A stretch of DNA of 64,000 bases. Source: Phytoseiulus persimilis. Taxonomy: Eukaryota; Arthropoda; Arachnida; Mesostigmata; Phytoseiidae. The DNA lies in the NCBI GenBank assembly GCA_037576195.1, contig CM075104.1, positions 26,552,211 to 26,616,210 on the forward strand, read 5' to 3'. Position 1 is the first letter of the stretch; every line of letters starts with the position of its first letter. Under the pieces are notes generated by a model. The model ran no database searches, was not told the origin of the DNA, and saw only the letters and a program-made list of their open reading frames with translations. Positions 63,491 to 64,000 of the stretch are shown piece by piece. The translations under genes and the position numbers were made by a program.

Positions 63491-64000
63491 TGCAGCAGAG
63501 CCAACTGCTGAAGTGGCTTTGAGTGCTTGCTTGCGCGGCCTGTCGACCGAGCCCCGCTCGACGGACGAATGAGGAACTCACGGACAGCCGACAAGCTGAG
63601 TTTCTTAAATGAGCGCTTTTAATTCGGACGCCGTTGTCACCCTCCCGGCGAGCAGATTTCGTCTGGTCGGTAGCCGGACGGGGCCAAGACAGGCAGATAG
63701 ACGCGCAACAAGCAGTACAGCACCGAAAGCAGCTGAACTGTCCTCCGCTCATTTCTCGTCGACCGTGCTGTGAGAGCGCTGCCACAGCGACCAGACTCGA
63801 AACTTTGGTGCCCATCTGGTGTGGTCTTATATATTGTGAGCGCTATCCGATCGTGCGTTATCTGAACGTACATACACTCATACACGCTCAACGACAAGAG
63901 CAGCGACGGCTGGAGCCGTGAGAGTCGGTATCCATTTTCATAGCTGCTGGAGATCTGGATGGATCGTGGTGACGTGGGACCGGAACGGCGGGTAGAGCTC

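Larger units (their letters stand above)
59178..64000. other. dac upstream intron/flank, no exon recognised
   Basis: On the minus strand this lies 5' of the first recognised dac exon, so it should be intron, possibly with an undetected exon. I looked for the SKI/SNO-fold Dachbox-N (LPQAFELFLKHLVGG, VYTKLKRL) and for the RPGRPPKR-like segment that follows it in other DACH proteins, and found neither. The stretch holds an integrase-like Gypsy remnant near 60.2-60.6 kb, a (GACGAC)-type run near 61.2 kb, a GTCA/GTCG array at 61946-62019 and an ACA run at 63472-63490. A 192-codon plus-strand frame at 62452-63030 has no recognisable domain. Confidence 0.55.

Overview
This is eukaryotic nuclear DNA of near-even base composition, without visible CpG depletion and without bacterial-style gene packing. 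No reading frame longer than about 260 codons is present, and the longest ones look like chance frames. The only host gene I can support is dachshund (dac/DACH family), split into short exons on the minus strand and running from high to low coordinates. The glutamine-rich linker, large introns, unmasked CpG and abundant Ty3/Gypsy debris suggest an arthropod, possibly a chelicerate or other non-insect. I cannot name the species.

Five dac exons were found, in transcript order: 59073-59177, 38754-38890, 34521-34758, 30294-30574 and 28996-29079. Every junction has canonical GT/AG signals and every neighbouring pair agrees in phase (2, 1, 2, 1), giving an open chain of 281 complete codons. The first exon resembles the stretch after the DNA-binding Dachbox-N (SKI/SNO fold) of DACH proteins. 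The next two encode a Ser/Asn- and Gln-rich linker. The last two encode the start of Dachbox-C, the conserved helical C-terminal partner-binding region. Dachbox-N and the protein's N-terminus are not seen, so they probably lie beyond 64000. The rest of Dachbox-C and the stop codon were not found below 28996.

The rest is intron or flank. The largest intron (38891-59072) is about 20.2 kb. Across the window are at least ten short, heavily decayed pieces of Ty3/Gypsy retrotransposons (gag, protease, RT/RNase H, integrase), on both strands and never as a whole element. There are also many tetranucleotide arrays of the GTCA/GTCG/GGCG/GGCA/GGTA family. The region 1-21 kb has no gene I can support.

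Points worth a second look are the five-exon dac model itself, a near-identical segment just inside two different splice donors (21.2 kb and 29.0 kb), a 51-base exon-like candidate beside one of them, a nested perfect hairpin at 44591-44629, and the stepwise compound tetranucleotide arrays.
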